From Anabaena sp. 4-3 (lineage in GTDB: Bacteria; Cyanobacteriota; Cyanobacteriia; Cyanobacteriales; Nostocaceae): DNA of 64,000 nt. Positions within the stretch are counted from its first letter, which is position 1. Each line of letters opens with the position of its first letter. The stretch covers positions 18,780 to 82,779 of the forward strand of contig NZ_LUHJ01000017.1 of assembly GCF_001597745.1 (NCBI RefSeq), in the 5' to 3' direction. A model generated the notes under the pieces. The model did not search any database. It saw only the letters and a program-made list of their open reading frames with translations, and had not been told where the DNA came from. The position numbers were made by a program, and so were the translations under genes. This document shows, piece by piece, positions 56,161 to 64,000 of the stretch.

Positions 56161-57675
56161 ATGTCTCATATTTCTATTAACCAAACTAAACCCCGCGTCA
56201 TCGTCATCGGTGCGGGAATTGGCGGACTGACGGCGGCTGCATTGCTAGCCCATCGGGGTTACAGCGTCTTAGCCCTAGACCAAGCCCTTGTCCCTGGCGG
56301 CTGTGCTTCCACATTCAAACGCCAAGGTTTTACCTTTGATGTCGGTGCAACTCAGGTAGCAGGGTTAGAACCTGGGGGAATTCATCATCGGATATTTTCC
56401 GAATTAGAAATAGATTTACCAGATGCAACCCCCTGTGACCCAGCTTGTGCAGTCTATTTACCAGGGGAAAATACACCTATCAACGTCTGGCGTGACCCTG
56501 AAAAATGGCAAGATGAACGCCAAAAACAGTTTCCTGGTAGCGAACCTTTCTGGCAATTGATGGCGACTTTATTTGATGCTAGTTGGGAATTCCAGGGACG
56601 TGACCCTGTGCTACCACCCCGCAATTTGTGGGACTTGGGGCAGTTAATTCAAGCAGTACGTCCTAATACCTTCATTACAGCACCTTTCACTTTGTTAACT
56701 GTGGGTGATGCTTTAAGGTTATTTGGCTTGGGAAATGACCGACGACTGCGGACTTTTTTAGACTTGCAACTCAAGTTATATTCTCAAGTCAATGCTGAAG
56801 AAACAGCTTTACTTTACGCCGCTACAGCTTTGAGTGTATCCCAACTACCCCAAGGATTATTTCATCTTCAGGGTAGTATGCAGGTATTGAGCGATCGCCT
56901 AGTCTCAGCTTTAGAACGAGACGGTGGTAAATTATTAATGCGCCACACCGTCGAACAAATCAAAGTCGAAAATGGCAAAGCTACGGCTGTTGTGATTAGA
57001 AATCAAAAAACAGGCGAAGTCTGGACTGAAACAGCTGATCATGTAGTTGCTAATGTGACTGTCCAAAACTTAGTGCAACTATTAGGCGAAAAAGCTCCTT
57101 TTGGCTATAAACAGCGTGTGCAGAAATTACCTTCAGCCTCCGGTGCATTTGTCATCTATCTAGGGGTAGATGCAAGTGCGATTCCTCTGGATTGTCCGCC
57201 GCATTTACAGTTTATGTATGATGGTAATGGCCCGATTGGCGAGAATAATTCTTTATTTGTTTCTGTGAGTCATGCAGGTGATGGACGCGCCCCGGAAGGG
57301 AAAGCGACAATTATCGCTTCATCTTTTGTTGACCCTGAACCGTGGTGGCGTACTGAAGATTACTCAGGATTAAAAGAAAAGTATACTCAAGAAGCGATCG
57401 CCAAACTAGCTCAATACTTTTATCTCAAACCAGAGACGATAGTTTATCAAGAAGCTGCCACACCCCGGACTTTTGCTCATTACACAGCCCGCGATCGCGG
57501 TATAGTTGGCGGTATTGGTCAAAGAATTCCCACCTTTGGCCCCTTTGGTTTTGCTAACCGTACACCCATCAATCATTTATGGTTAGTGGGTGACTCTACC
57601 CATCCAGGGGAAGGTACAGCTGGGGTAAGTTATTCCGCCCTGACTGTAGTCAGACAAATTCAAGTGGAATCTTAA
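56161..57675 (+). CDS. crtD: Carotenoid desaturase, CrtD type
   Basis: 504 residues. The dinucleotide-binding motif VIVIGAGIGGLTAAALLAHRGYSVLALDQALVPGGCASTFKRQGFTFDVGATQVAGLEPGG is diagnostic for phytoene-desaturase-like enzymes. GATQVAGLEPGGIH fits the C-3',4' desaturase (CrtD) branch rather than CrtH isomerase, which has a different GAS motif. The C-terminal FAD motif is NHLWLVGDSTHPGEGTAGVSYSALTVVRQ. CrtD makes the 3',4' double bond of myxol glycosides. The tnpB/intron element begins just after its stop. Confidence 0.83.
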   Translation: MSHISINQTKPRVIVIGAGIGGLTAAALLAHRGYSVLALDQALVPGGCASTFKRQGFTFDVGATQVAGLEPGGIHHRIFSELEIDLPDATPCDPACAVYLPGENTPINVWRDPEKWQDERQKQFPGSEPFWQLMATLFDASWEFQGRDPVLPPRNLWDLGQLIQAVRPNTFITAPFTLLTVGDALRLFGLGNDRRLRTFLDLQLKLYSQVNAEETALLYAATALSVSQLPQGLFHLQGSMQVLSDRLVSALERDGGKLLMRHTVEQIKVENGKATAVVIRNQKTGEVWTETADHVVANVTVQNLVQLLGEKAPFGYKQRVQKLPSASGAFVIYLGVDASAIPLDCPPHLQFMYDGNGPIGENNSLFVSVSHAGDGRAPEGKATIIASSFVDPEPWWRTEDYSGLKEKYTQEAIAKLAQYFYLKPETIVYQEAATPRTFAHYTARDRGIVGGIGQRIPTFGPFGFANRTPINHLWLVGDSTHPGEGTAGVSYSALTVVRQIQVES

Positions 57676-57703
57676 CGCCATACACAACAATAGATATATA
57701 TTT

Positions 57704-57797
57704 ATGAAAGCTAGGTATCAGTATAGATTCTACCCAACAGACCAACAACAACGGAGTTTAGCTCAGTTGTTTGGATGTGTTCGGGTTGTCTGGAATG
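57704..57797 (+). CDS. tnpB: TnpB, exon 1 (interrupted by group II intron)
   Basis: The first 94 bases encode MKARYQYRFYPTDQQQRSLA and continue through QLFGCVRVVWN plus the first base of the next codon. This is the standard N-terminus of IS605-family TnpB. It joins exon 2 at 60271 to make Asp32 (g|at). Without splicing translation would run into the intron and stop after a few codons. Confidence 0.85.
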
Positions 57798-58401
57798 GTG
57801 CGATTCGTTTGCTAGAAACCAAATCCTGTAAGGGTTTTGGGGGATTAGCAGCAAGGTAAATTAGGGAATAATCCCGAAACAGAACCTTGACAACTGAGTG
57901 ACCATGAGGGTGTAAATCCCTCCCCTGTAGATGCCAGGTGAAAGCATATTCCCTACGGTAGCGACTAGCCATCAATCCGTAAAGCGGGATTAAAAGCCCT
58001 TCCACACTCCTAGTCCAAGGTAGTGCGGGGCAAGCAGAGAGTCCATGAGTAAAACTTCGGTTTGAAGACACGTTTAAACCATCGTCAACGACAACCAGCA
58101 AAAAGGACTGATTAGCTGGAGCCAAAAGGCAAAGGATAATAGGTTGGCGTATCGTTCCTCGACCAACAGCATCTCTAAATAAACCCGGTGGATAGTGGAA
58201 CTCTAAAGACTCATAGTATGGTCACTCGGAACGAAGTAACCCTCCGTAAGCTCTCAGAGAGGTCGAATACTCTGAGTAGGTGCTAACCGGATACTGCGGA
58301 TGGGTGGGATTGAGTCAGAAGCAAACGCCTTGCGGTAATAGTAAGGATAGGCTGACAGACTCACGGTAATAAGGAAGGAATAGTGTCGAGTAGCAGTAAA
58401 T

Positions 58402-60232
58402 ATGTCTAATACGCTGAACAATCAGACGGTGGAATGGAGCCAAACAGACTGGCGCAAGCTGGAACGTAGGGTTTACAAGCTGCAAAAGAGAATATTCCAA
58501 GCCTCTAGTCGTGGTGATTTGAAGGCAGTTCGCAGACTCCAAAAGACATTGATGAGGTCTTGGTCGGCAAGAATGTTGGCGGTACGTCGCGTGACGCAAG
58601 ATAACCAGGGCAAAAGTACAGCCGGAGTAGACGGAGTTAAAAAACTCTCGCCCATCCAAAGGCTAAAACTGGTGAAAAATCTTGAGCTAAAGGGGAAATC
58701 CAAACCCACCCGAAGGGTATGGATAGACAAACCAGGAACAGACAAAAAACGTCCACTTGGAATTCCCACGATGTACGATAGAGCTACTCAGGCATTGGTT
58801 AAATTAGTGCTTGAGCCGGAGTGGGAAGCAAGATTTGAACCTAACTCTTATGGCTTCCGACCAGGACGTTCATGTCATGATGCTGTCGAGGCAATATTCA
58901 ACGCAATAAAGCATAAAGCCAAATATGTGTTAGATGCCGATATTGCCAAATGCTTCGACCGCATCAACCACAGGGAACTACTAAGAAAATTGAATACATT
59001 TCCGACACTTAAACGCCAGATAAATGCTTGGCTCAAATCGGGAGTGATGGACGGAAAAGAGTTGTTCCCCACATCTGAGGGTACGCCACAAGGAGGGGTC
59101 ATTTCTCCCCTACTGGCTAACATTGCCCTTCACGGGATGGAAGAACGGATAAAGCAGGTAGCAGATACACTACCAACCCCCAGAGGACATAGCAAGCGAG
59201 GTAATCGCGAATCCTTAAGCTTAATTCGATACGCCGATGACTTCGTGTGAAGACTTAACCGTTGTCCAGAGATGTAAAGAGGTCATCTCCGAGTGGTTGA
59301 ATAACATAGGACTTGAACTGAAAACAAGTAAAACACGTCTTGCTCACACATTAATTAAGCATGAGGAGCAAGACGCAGGGTTTAACTTCCTGGGATTTTA
59401 CATCAGGCAGTACCCAGTAGGAAAATACAACACGGGTTGTAATACCCACGGGAAACCACTTGGATTCAAGACATTCATCAAACCCAGCAAGGAAAAAGTC
59501 AAGGTACATTACGACCGCATCACCGAGGTAATAGAACAGCATAAAGCAGCCCCCCAAGCGGCACTCATAACCCATTTGAACCCCATTATCAGAGGGTGGG
59601 CTAACTATTACAGCACTGTGGTTAGTGGAGAAACATTCTCCGAACTAGGTCACAAAATATACCAAAAACTAAAAAGCTGGGGACTAAACCGCCACCCAAA
59701 CAAATCGGGAAAATGGATAGCCAATAAATACTGGCAAACCATAGGTGGTGATAACTGGGTATTCGCAACCAGGCAGTCAGGGAAAACCCCGTTGCGGTTA
59801 CTAAAACATAGCGAGACACCAATTGTCCGCCATGTGAAAGTTAAAGGCGATGCTAGTCCTTATGACGGCAACCTAGTTTACTGGAGTTCAAGAATGGGGA
59901 AACACCCGGAAATACCCAAAGGAGTGGCAACACTTCTGAAGCAACAGAAAGGTAAGTGTACCTACTGCGGACTGTACTTTACAGAACAATCGGTGATGGA
60001 AATTGACCATATCATTCCCAAATCGCAAGGTGGAAAGAATGAAATGAGAAATATCCAGCTACTTCACCGTCATTGCCACGATAAAAAGACTGCTAGTGAT
60101 GGCAGTTCTGGCACCAAATTTGGCTGCAATAGTGCCAAGCCTAAGCCCGTCAAATCGGGTAACAGAGATACTCATGAAAAGAGCCTTATTACTGAGGAGC
60201 CGGATGAGGTGAAAGTCTACGTCCGGTTTTGA
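58402..60232 (+). pseudogene. Group II intron maturase/reverse transcriptase with HNH domain, frameshifted
   Basis: The first frame (58402-59250) has the RT N-terminal domain, then GIPTMYDRATQALVKLVLEPEWE, DADIAKCFDRINH and GTPQGGVISPLLANIALHGME. It stops right after the catalytic YADDFV. The second frame (59237-60232), shifted by +1, resumes with EDLTVVQRCKEVISEWLNNIGLELKTSKTRL, the X/maturase domain, and ends with an HNH endonuclease (CTYCG, EIDHIIPKSQGGKNE, LLHRHCHDKK). A loss of about eight bases after YADDFV (expected VVLHEDL) explains the break. The frame reads through domain V. RT, maturase and HNH modules are otherwise intact, so the loss looks recent. Confidence 0.88.
60197..60230 (+). 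ncRNA. Group II intron domain V
   Basis: The 34-base element matches the domain V consensus: 5' GAGCCG, central GAAAGT, and 3' CGGTTTT pairing to close the hairpin. It is the catalytic core of the ribozyme and is intact. It overlaps the end of the maturase reading frame. Confidence 0.9.
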
Positions 60233-60270
60233 AGACGAGCGGTTCTCGTGAGGGAATCGCTTAGTTTAAC

Positions 60271-61415
60271 ATGCTTTAGCTATCTGTAAGCAATCTGAAA
60301 AATTGCCAGGGTACAACAAACTCTCAGCAATGCTTACCCAATCTAAAAAGACTGACGAAAGAAAGTGGCTATCTGATGTTTCTTCAGTGCCACTACAACA
60401 GTCTCTTAGACACTTAGATGTAGCTTACAAAAACTTTTTCAATTCCCTTAAGGGCAAGAGAAAGGGTAAAAAGGTTGGTGTTCCTAGATTTAAGAAGAAA
60501 ACCAACTCACAATCAGCAGAGTTTACCAAAGCAGGTTTTTCTGTAAAAACTGGAGAAGTTTATTTGGCTAAAATTGGGATAATAAAACCAATTTGGTCAA
60601 GAGAGTGGCCATCTGAGCCTAGTTCAGTCACGGTTATTAAAGATTGTGCTAACCGCTATTTTCTTAGCTTTGTTGTAGAAGTCGAACCTAATAATACTGT
60701 TGTTAAAAACCAAAGCATAGGTATTGATTTGGGTCTAAAAATATTTGCAGTCATGAGTAATGGAGAAAAATCTTTAAGTCCAGACTACTCAAAATCTGAC
60801 CGTAAAATTCGTAAGCTACAGAGGAAATTAGCAAGGCAACAAAAAGATTCAAAAAGGAGAAATAATACTCGCGTTAAAATTGCTAAACTACATAACCAAA
60901 TTACTGATACTAGAAAAGATTTTTTGCACAAGTTGTCAACCAAAATAGTTAGCGATAACCAAGTAATTGTCTTGGAAGACTTGAATGTATCAGGAATGGT
61001 TAAAAACCTTAGACTATCTAGGGTAATTAGTTTGCAGGGATGGCGAGAGTTTAGAAACCTTTGTGAAGCTAAATCAGAAAAGTTTAATCGTGATTTTCGA
61101 GTAATAGATAGATGGCAACCAACAAGTCAAGTATGTTCATGCTGTGGTTTTCGTTGGGGTAAAATTGACCTTAGAGTTCGCTCAATACTCTGTTTAAGTT
61201 GCGGTACTGAGCAGGAAAGGGATGAAAACGCATCTAGAAATATAGAAATGGTCGGCATGGGGCATGCCTTCGGCACGCTACGCGAACGGCACGACCTTAA
61301 ACGGACAGGGAGTGACTCTCAGACTACTTCGGTAGCAAGTTACTGTGAACTGTCAAGAATCACGCCCCGTTCTACCGGGCGTGAGTATGTCAACCTAGAC
61401 TTACATACCAGATAG
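60271..61415 (+). CDS. tnpB: TnpB, exon 2 (RuvC-like RNA-guided nuclease)
   Basis: With exon 1 the protein has 412 residues. RuvC motif I is SIGIDLGLKIFAV (Asp184), motif II IVLEDLNVSG (Glu267) and motif III ERDENASRN (Asp349), so the catalytic triad is intact. The zinc ribbon is CSCC and CLSC. Residues about 361-370 (GMGHAFGTLRERHD) contain a repeat-encoded insertion. The stop lies beyond the element's right end in flanking DNA. TnpB proteins are RNA-guided endonucleases; the reRNA would come from the right end. It can only be made if the intron is spliced, and the intron's own maturase is broken. Confidence 0.82.
61259..61296 (+). repeat. Interspersed repeat inside tnpB exon 2
   Basis: GGGGCATGCCTTCGGCACGC, then TACGCGAACGGCACG, is a form common in Nostoc genomes. 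It adds about eight residues (AFGTLRER) between GMGH and HDLKRT, where TnpB relatives have a short loop. Confidence 0.65.
61353..61393 (+). mobile_element. Right end of the IS200/IS605-type element
   Basis: TCAAGAAT is followed by a 7-bp stem CACGCCC/GGGCGTG and a GAGTATGTCAA end. The parallel structure at 7302-7338 (CCAAGAAT, stem TCCTCG/CGAGGA, GAGTGTCAA) supports the assignment. The tnpB reading frame runs through it. Confidence 0.75.
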
Positions 61416-61475
61416 GAAAGTCTAGCGCATAACCAACTGCGTATGTTGTGTAAAAACCTACCCCGCGCTGTATAA

Positions 61476-61835
61476 ATGAATTACGAAACCGCTCGCAAAC
61501 TCCTAGTAGGGCAAACAATAGCAATTGAGGAAAACCCTGATGCTTTGTTGATGCGGATGCAGCAAGGAAAACCACCTGTTCCGGGTCAAATTACGTCGAT
61601 TTTATTGGCTTTAAAAGTTGTTTTTGAAGCTTTGAAACCATCCCCTAGTCTCGATAGAGAGTTGGCTTTTGCTCTTTATGAATTAAGTGTCAAAAGTCAA
61701 CAGTTATTTGTGGCGGGGCGGCGGGCTGGTGTGGACTGGCCGCCTTTACTTAAGGAAGATTTGCTGAGGATTGCTTTTGCTGTTGAAAGTATTTTTTCTG
61801 GTGTTTGGCAAACTCCTCCTGCTGGGAGTTTATAG
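61476..61835 (+). CDS. Hypothetical cyanobacterial protein
   Basis: 119 residues. It begins MNYETARKLLVGQTIAIEENPDALLMRMQQGKPPVPGQITSILLALKVVFEALK and is mostly helical, with a soluble, evenly charged composition. LDRELAFALYELSVKSQQLFVAGRRAGVDWPPLLKEDLLRIAFAVESIF forms the C-terminal half. No known motif is visible. It is not part of the mobile element upstream, as it begins 82 bases past its end. Confidence 0.75.
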   Translation: MNYETARKLLVGQTIAIEENPDALLMRMQQGKPPVPGQITSILLALKVVFEALKPSPSLDRELAFALYELSVKSQQLFVAGRRAGVDWPPLLKEDLLRIAFAVESIFSGVWQTPPAGSL

Positions 61836-61844
61836 GGAGTGAGG

Positions 61845-61922
61845 AGTTTTAACGCAGAGGTGCGGGGAGGTACGCGGAGTTTTTTTAGGAGTAAGTCCCC
61901 GGCTGTTTGGGAAGGTCGGGGA
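61845..61922. repeat. Repeats between two convergent hypothetical genes
   Basis: AACGCAGAGGTGCGGGGAGG followed by TACGCGGAG is a common Nostoc intergenic repeat. It is followed by a TCCCCG/CGGGGA hairpin at about 61896-61922, possibly a terminator for either gene. Confidence 0.5.
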
Positions 61923-61963
61923 TGTGGTGTTTACAAGGTTGATTAAAATCGTCATGTTTTAAA

Positions 61964-62575
61964 CTAACGATTTCGTAGTTCTGCTTCTAGTTTGTCTAGG
62001 TCGGTTTTGAGGAATACTGTCATTTGTCCTGCAAAGGCTTTACTGTCGCGTGGTTTGGCTATTTCTACCCAATAGGCGTAGCGATCGCCTACTCGCAATT
62101 CTCCTTTTAAGGCTTCTCTAATTGGGGTTTTAGCCATTCTGGCGGCATTAATTGCGCTTTGGTTTGGATATTCATAAATGACTTGTGCGTTTCTAAAGTC
62201 TTGGTAAATATCTAAGCCGTAAATTATCCGCAATGATTCTTGTAGGCGTTGTAATGTCATGCCGTTAATGGCATCATACATCGCTAGACGCTCGTAGCGA
62301 ATTTTACTTCTGTCTCTGGTGAATTGTACTCTACCAGGAGGTAATACGGAAGCTTGAAAGGTGAATCTTTGGGCGGCTGTGTCACTCTTTTGAATAAAGA
62401 ATTTTTCTCCACGGCGAGGGCGTAGGGTGGGATGGGCTTGAATCCAAGTAGCTACTTCTTCTGTAGTTTGTCCTGGTAAGGCGTTGGCTTTGGTATTAAA
62501 CAGCATTCCTAAGCCTAGCGCAGAAGCTAGAGAACAAGCATAAATCAAACAGTTGAGCCGAGTTGTTTTGAGCAT
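61964..62575 (-). CDS. Secreted hypothetical protein
   Basis: 203 residues with an N-terminal signal peptide (LIYACSLASALGLGMLF, cleavage near ANA-LPGQ). The rest is soluble and basic (EEVATWIQAHPTLRPRRGEKFFIQKSD, IRYERLAMYDAINGMTLQRLQESLRIIYGLD). I recognise no domain. It is in the same direction as the permease gene upstream (62642-63637), with 66 bases between. Confidence 0.75.
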   Translation of the reverse strand: MLKTTRLNCLIYACSLASALGLGMLFNTKANALPGQTTEEVATWIQAHPTLRPRRGEKFFIQKSDTAAQRFTFQASVLPPGRVQFTRDRSKIRYERLAMYDAINGMTLQRLQESLRIIYGLDIYQDFRNAQVIYEYPNQSAINAARMAKTPIREALKGELRVGDRYAYWVEIAKPRDSKAFAGQMTVFLKTDLDKLEAELRNR

Positions 62576-62641
62576 TTTTCTATAGGGGACTTACCAAGAA
62601 ATTTCTTTATGGTTAGGATTCCCGTTTTACTGAAAGATATG

Positions 62642-63637
62642 TCAAATTAAAATTGAGTTGAACAAATACCCGATGCTGATAATACCCACAGTCACCAGTG
62701 TAATAAACACTATCAGCAGTTGGGGTTTTAATACTTTTCTGAGTATCACTATCTCAGGAAATGATAAAGCTGTCACTGCCATTGTAAATGATAGCACTGT
62801 TCCTAGTGGCATTCCTTTGTTAACTAAGGCTTCAGTAATGGGCAGAACTCCGGCAATATTCGCATAGAGAGGAACGCCTAAAATCACCGCAATGGGAACA
62901 GCAACAGGATTTTCTGCACCAGCCCAACGGTTGATCATTTCTGTGGGAACGTAGCCGTGAATACCAGCACCTACAGCTATCCCAACTATGACATATATCC
63001 AAACGGATTTAAAAATTTCGCTGGCTTGAAACTGTCCTTGTTGGCATCTATCCCGCCAGGTGAATCTAATTGGCTCAAATTCTTCTTGATGCTGCGGTTG
63101 TTCTCGTCTGGTTTGTTGCAGTTTCCAGACAAAGGGTTCTACCCATTTTTCTAGTTTCAGCAGACTTATACTATAACCTGCGGCGATCGCTAGCCCTACG
63201 CCAAAGCCAATATACAGCAATGTCACTTTTAGCCCAAACAAGCCCCAGAGTAAGACTACAGCTACTTCATTCACCATCGGGGCGGAAATCAGGTAAGAAA
63301 ATGTTACCCCTAAAGGTACGCCAGCTTCTAAAAATCCGATAAATAACGGTACTGCTGAACAAGAACAAAAAGGGGTGAAAATTCCTACTGTTGCCGCCAT
63401 GATATTACCGATTAAGGTACGTTTGCCACCTAACCAAAAACGCACTTGTTCCGGTTGGAGGAAGCTTTGCAGCGTACCCACTACAAAGCTAATCGTTACC
63501 AATAAGGTTAATACTTTGGGAACATCATACAAGAAGAAATGCCAACTCGCTCCCAAATGAGATTCTATTGATAGTCCCAAGAGTCGCGTCACAATTTGGG
63601 TTGCTAGCCAGTCAAAGGGATAAAATGGGTCAAACAT
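62642..63637 (-). CDS. ArsP-like permease (DUF318/PF03773 family)
   Basis: 331 residues with about eight to nine membrane helices. The conserved family core is GIFTPFCSCSAVPLFIGFLEAGVPLGVTFSYLISAPMVNEVAVVLLWGLFG. Family members such as ArsP export methylated or organic arsenicals; others are of unknown substrate. A GGAGG ribosome site precedes the ATG. It follows a small thioredoxin-like gene and a partial gene on the same strand, an arrangement seen for metal/metalloid efflux operons. Confidence 0.88.
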   Translation of the reverse strand: MFDPFYPFDWLATQIVTRLLGLSIESHLGASWHFFLYDVPKVLTLLVTISFVVGTLQSFLQPEQVRFWLGGKRTLIGNIMAATVGIFTPFCSCSAVPLFIGFLEAGVPLGVTFSYLISAPMVNEVAVVLLWGLFGLKVTLLYIGFGVGLAIAAGYSISLLKLEKWVEPFVWKLQQTRREQPQHQEEFEPIRFTWRDRCQQGQFQASEIFKSVWIYVIVGIAVGAGIHGYVPTEMINRWAGAENPVAVPIAVILGVPLYANIAGVLPITEALVNKGMPLGTVLSFTMAVTALSFPEIVILRKVLKPQLLIVFITLVTVGIISIGYLFNSILI

Positions 63638-63665
63638 GAAAATATCCTCCCACTGTCATTAGTGT

Positions 63666-63899
63666 TCATTGCAGCAGTGTTTGGATTTGAGTGGGTGGTA
63701 AAACTTGACCTTTACTGACGACTTTGCCATTAATAGCTAAGGCGGGAGTTGTCATGATACCCCGTTGCGCTATTGCAATCGGGTCGGTAATATGGGTGAG
63801 TTCAGCATCAATTCCTAGAGTAGCGATCGCTTCCCTTGTATTCGCTTCTAGTTGATGACATTTCTGACAACCTTTTCCCAAAATCTCAACTTTGAGCAT
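63666..63899 (-). CDS. Thioredoxin-like redox-active disulfide protein
   Basis: 77 residues from the ATG at 63899; a start 24 bases upstream is possible but would overlap the preceding gene. MLKVEILGKGCQKCHQLEANTREAIATLGIDAELTHITDP is the N-terminal thioredoxin fold with an active CxxC (CQKC). The cis-Pro motif is TTPALAINGKVVSKGQVLP. This small thioredoxin family often accompanies PF03773 permeases. The start is two bases after the stop of the upstream gene, showing translational coupling. Confidence 0.9.
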   Translation of the reverse strand: MLKVEILGKGCQKCHQLEANTREAIATLGIDAELTHITDPIAIAQRGIMTTPALAINGKVVSKGQVLPPTQIQTLLQ

Positions 63900-63901
63900 A
63901 A

Positions 63902-64000
63902 TCAATTCTCTAAAACAACACACTCATAACTAGGATCGGGGTGTGTCAATTTCTCGCCGCAGCGTTCAACTAGCGGTACAAGTTCATCACGCAATTTCTG
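63902..64000 (-). CDS. Partial CDS at right edge, possibly ArsR-family regulator
   Basis: The last 33 codons of a minus-strand gene are visible: KLRDELVPLVERCGEKLTHP and on to SYECVVLEN. They lie two bases upstream of the thioredoxin-like gene. The order regulator-thioredoxin-permease is common in arsenic-type operons, so an ArsR-type regulator is plausible, but the tail alone does not prove it. Confidence 0.55.
   Translation of the reverse strand, partial: QKLRDELVPLVERCGEKLTHPDPSYECVVLEN

Larger units (their letters stand above)
57798..60270 (+). mobile_element. Group II intron inserted in tnpB
   Basis: The intron is 2473 bases. It starts GTGCG, the group IIB consensus 5' end, and ends in AC, fitting the AY rule. 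Domain V is at 60197-60230 (GAGCCGGATGAGGTGAAAGT, then CTACGTCCGGTTTT), a stem with the AGC-type catalytic triad region and GAAA-type tetraloop. Domain VI follows to the 3' end. Excising exactly these bases restores WN-D-ALAICKQSEKLPGYNKL, an uninterrupted TnpB. The maturase ORF lies in domain IV. The boundaries rest on the exon junction plus the intron-end consensus. Confidence 0.9.
57704..61393 (+). mobile_element. IS200/IS605-type (tnpB-only) element carrying a group II intron
   Basis: The element encodes a TnpB with an exon break at 57797/60271 and ends at about 61393 with a right-end hairpin CACGCCC/GGGCGTG followed by GAGTATGTCAA. No TnpA (Y1 transposase) is present, so it is an IS1341-like, non-autonomous form. 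The left end lies in the 28 bases before the ATG but I cannot fix it. The same right-end layout occurs as a solo scar at 7299-7338. Confidence 0.82.

Noticed and set aside
56161-57675. Carotene isomerase CrtH
   Set aside because: The N-terminal GATQVAGLEPGG signature and overall pattern fit CrtD better; CrtH has a different motif after the FAD loop.
59230-59260. Programmed +1 frameshift in the maturase
   Set aside because: No slippery site is visible and conserved residues (VxLHE) are missing, so a deletion explains it better.

Overview
The window reads as chromosome of a filamentous, Nostoc/Anabaena-type cyanobacterium. The signs are the petC-petA pair for the cytochrome b6f complex, an RNA polymerase split into rpoB, rpoC1 and rpoC2, a crtD-like carotenoid desaturase, many HIP1 octamers (GCGATCGC), and abundant heptameric short tandem repeats (CCCCAGT, TCATTAG, CAAAATT, TTGACTA types) between and even inside genes. 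I found no rRNA, tRNA or CRISPR array.

Layout. 0.1-8.2 kb holds a large U32 (RlhA-like) protein, tatC, a DUF3067 gene, petC-petA, a small membrane protein, a Uma2 gene broken by a 40-bp IS200/IS605 end scar, and a small single-span membrane protein. 8.5-27.7 kb is an accessory biosynthetic island. 27.8-31.5 kb is a STAND NTPase with 14 WD repeats, followed by 1.3 kb without a convincing gene. 32.8-44.1 kb holds a GH57 branching enzyme and rpoB-rpoC1-rpoC2. 44.8-53.5 kb is mostly housekeeping: tatD, rpsT, hisD, a universal stress protein, hslO, a membrane-anchored repeat protein and a fructosamine kinase. 53.8-57.7 kb has an M16 peptidase, a HigBA-like toxin-antitoxin pair and crtD. 57.7-61.4 kb is an IS200/IS605-type tnpB split by a group II intron whose maturase is frameshifted. 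The end has two hypothetical genes and an operon of a partial gene, a redox thioredoxin-like protein and an ArsP-like permease.

The main item is the 8.5-27.7 kb island, which I interpret as a RiPP (peptide natural product) cluster. Four tandem Nif11-leader precursor peptides end their leaders in a double-glycine site. Their cores are short, rich in Arg and Trp, free of Cys, and all end in Trp. Downstream on the same strand are a VAO-type flavin oxidoreductase and a flavin-dependent tryptophan-halogenase-like enzyme. On the opposite strand are a UPF0489/peptide-arginase-like enzyme fused to TPR repeats and a metallo-beta-lactamase-fold protein. An export operon encodes a C39 peptidase-ABC transporter, a second ABC transporter, an HlyD-type adaptor, a tandem cyclic-nucleotide-binding protein and a protein with a HESTH zinc-protease-like motif. 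A MinD-like ATPase and an FHA-GAF protein sit between the two halves. The predicted product is a small peptide with Arg converted to ornithine and a modified, perhaps halogenated, C-terminal Trp. The domain families are read from the sequence; the chemistry is inference.

A second theme is repeat invasion. Intergenic repeats appear as in-frame insertions in at least four proteins (U32 protein twice, the cNMP-binding protein, the M16 peptidase, TnpB), and heptamer repeats sit in the spacers of the petC-petA and rpoB-rpoC1-rpoC2 operons.
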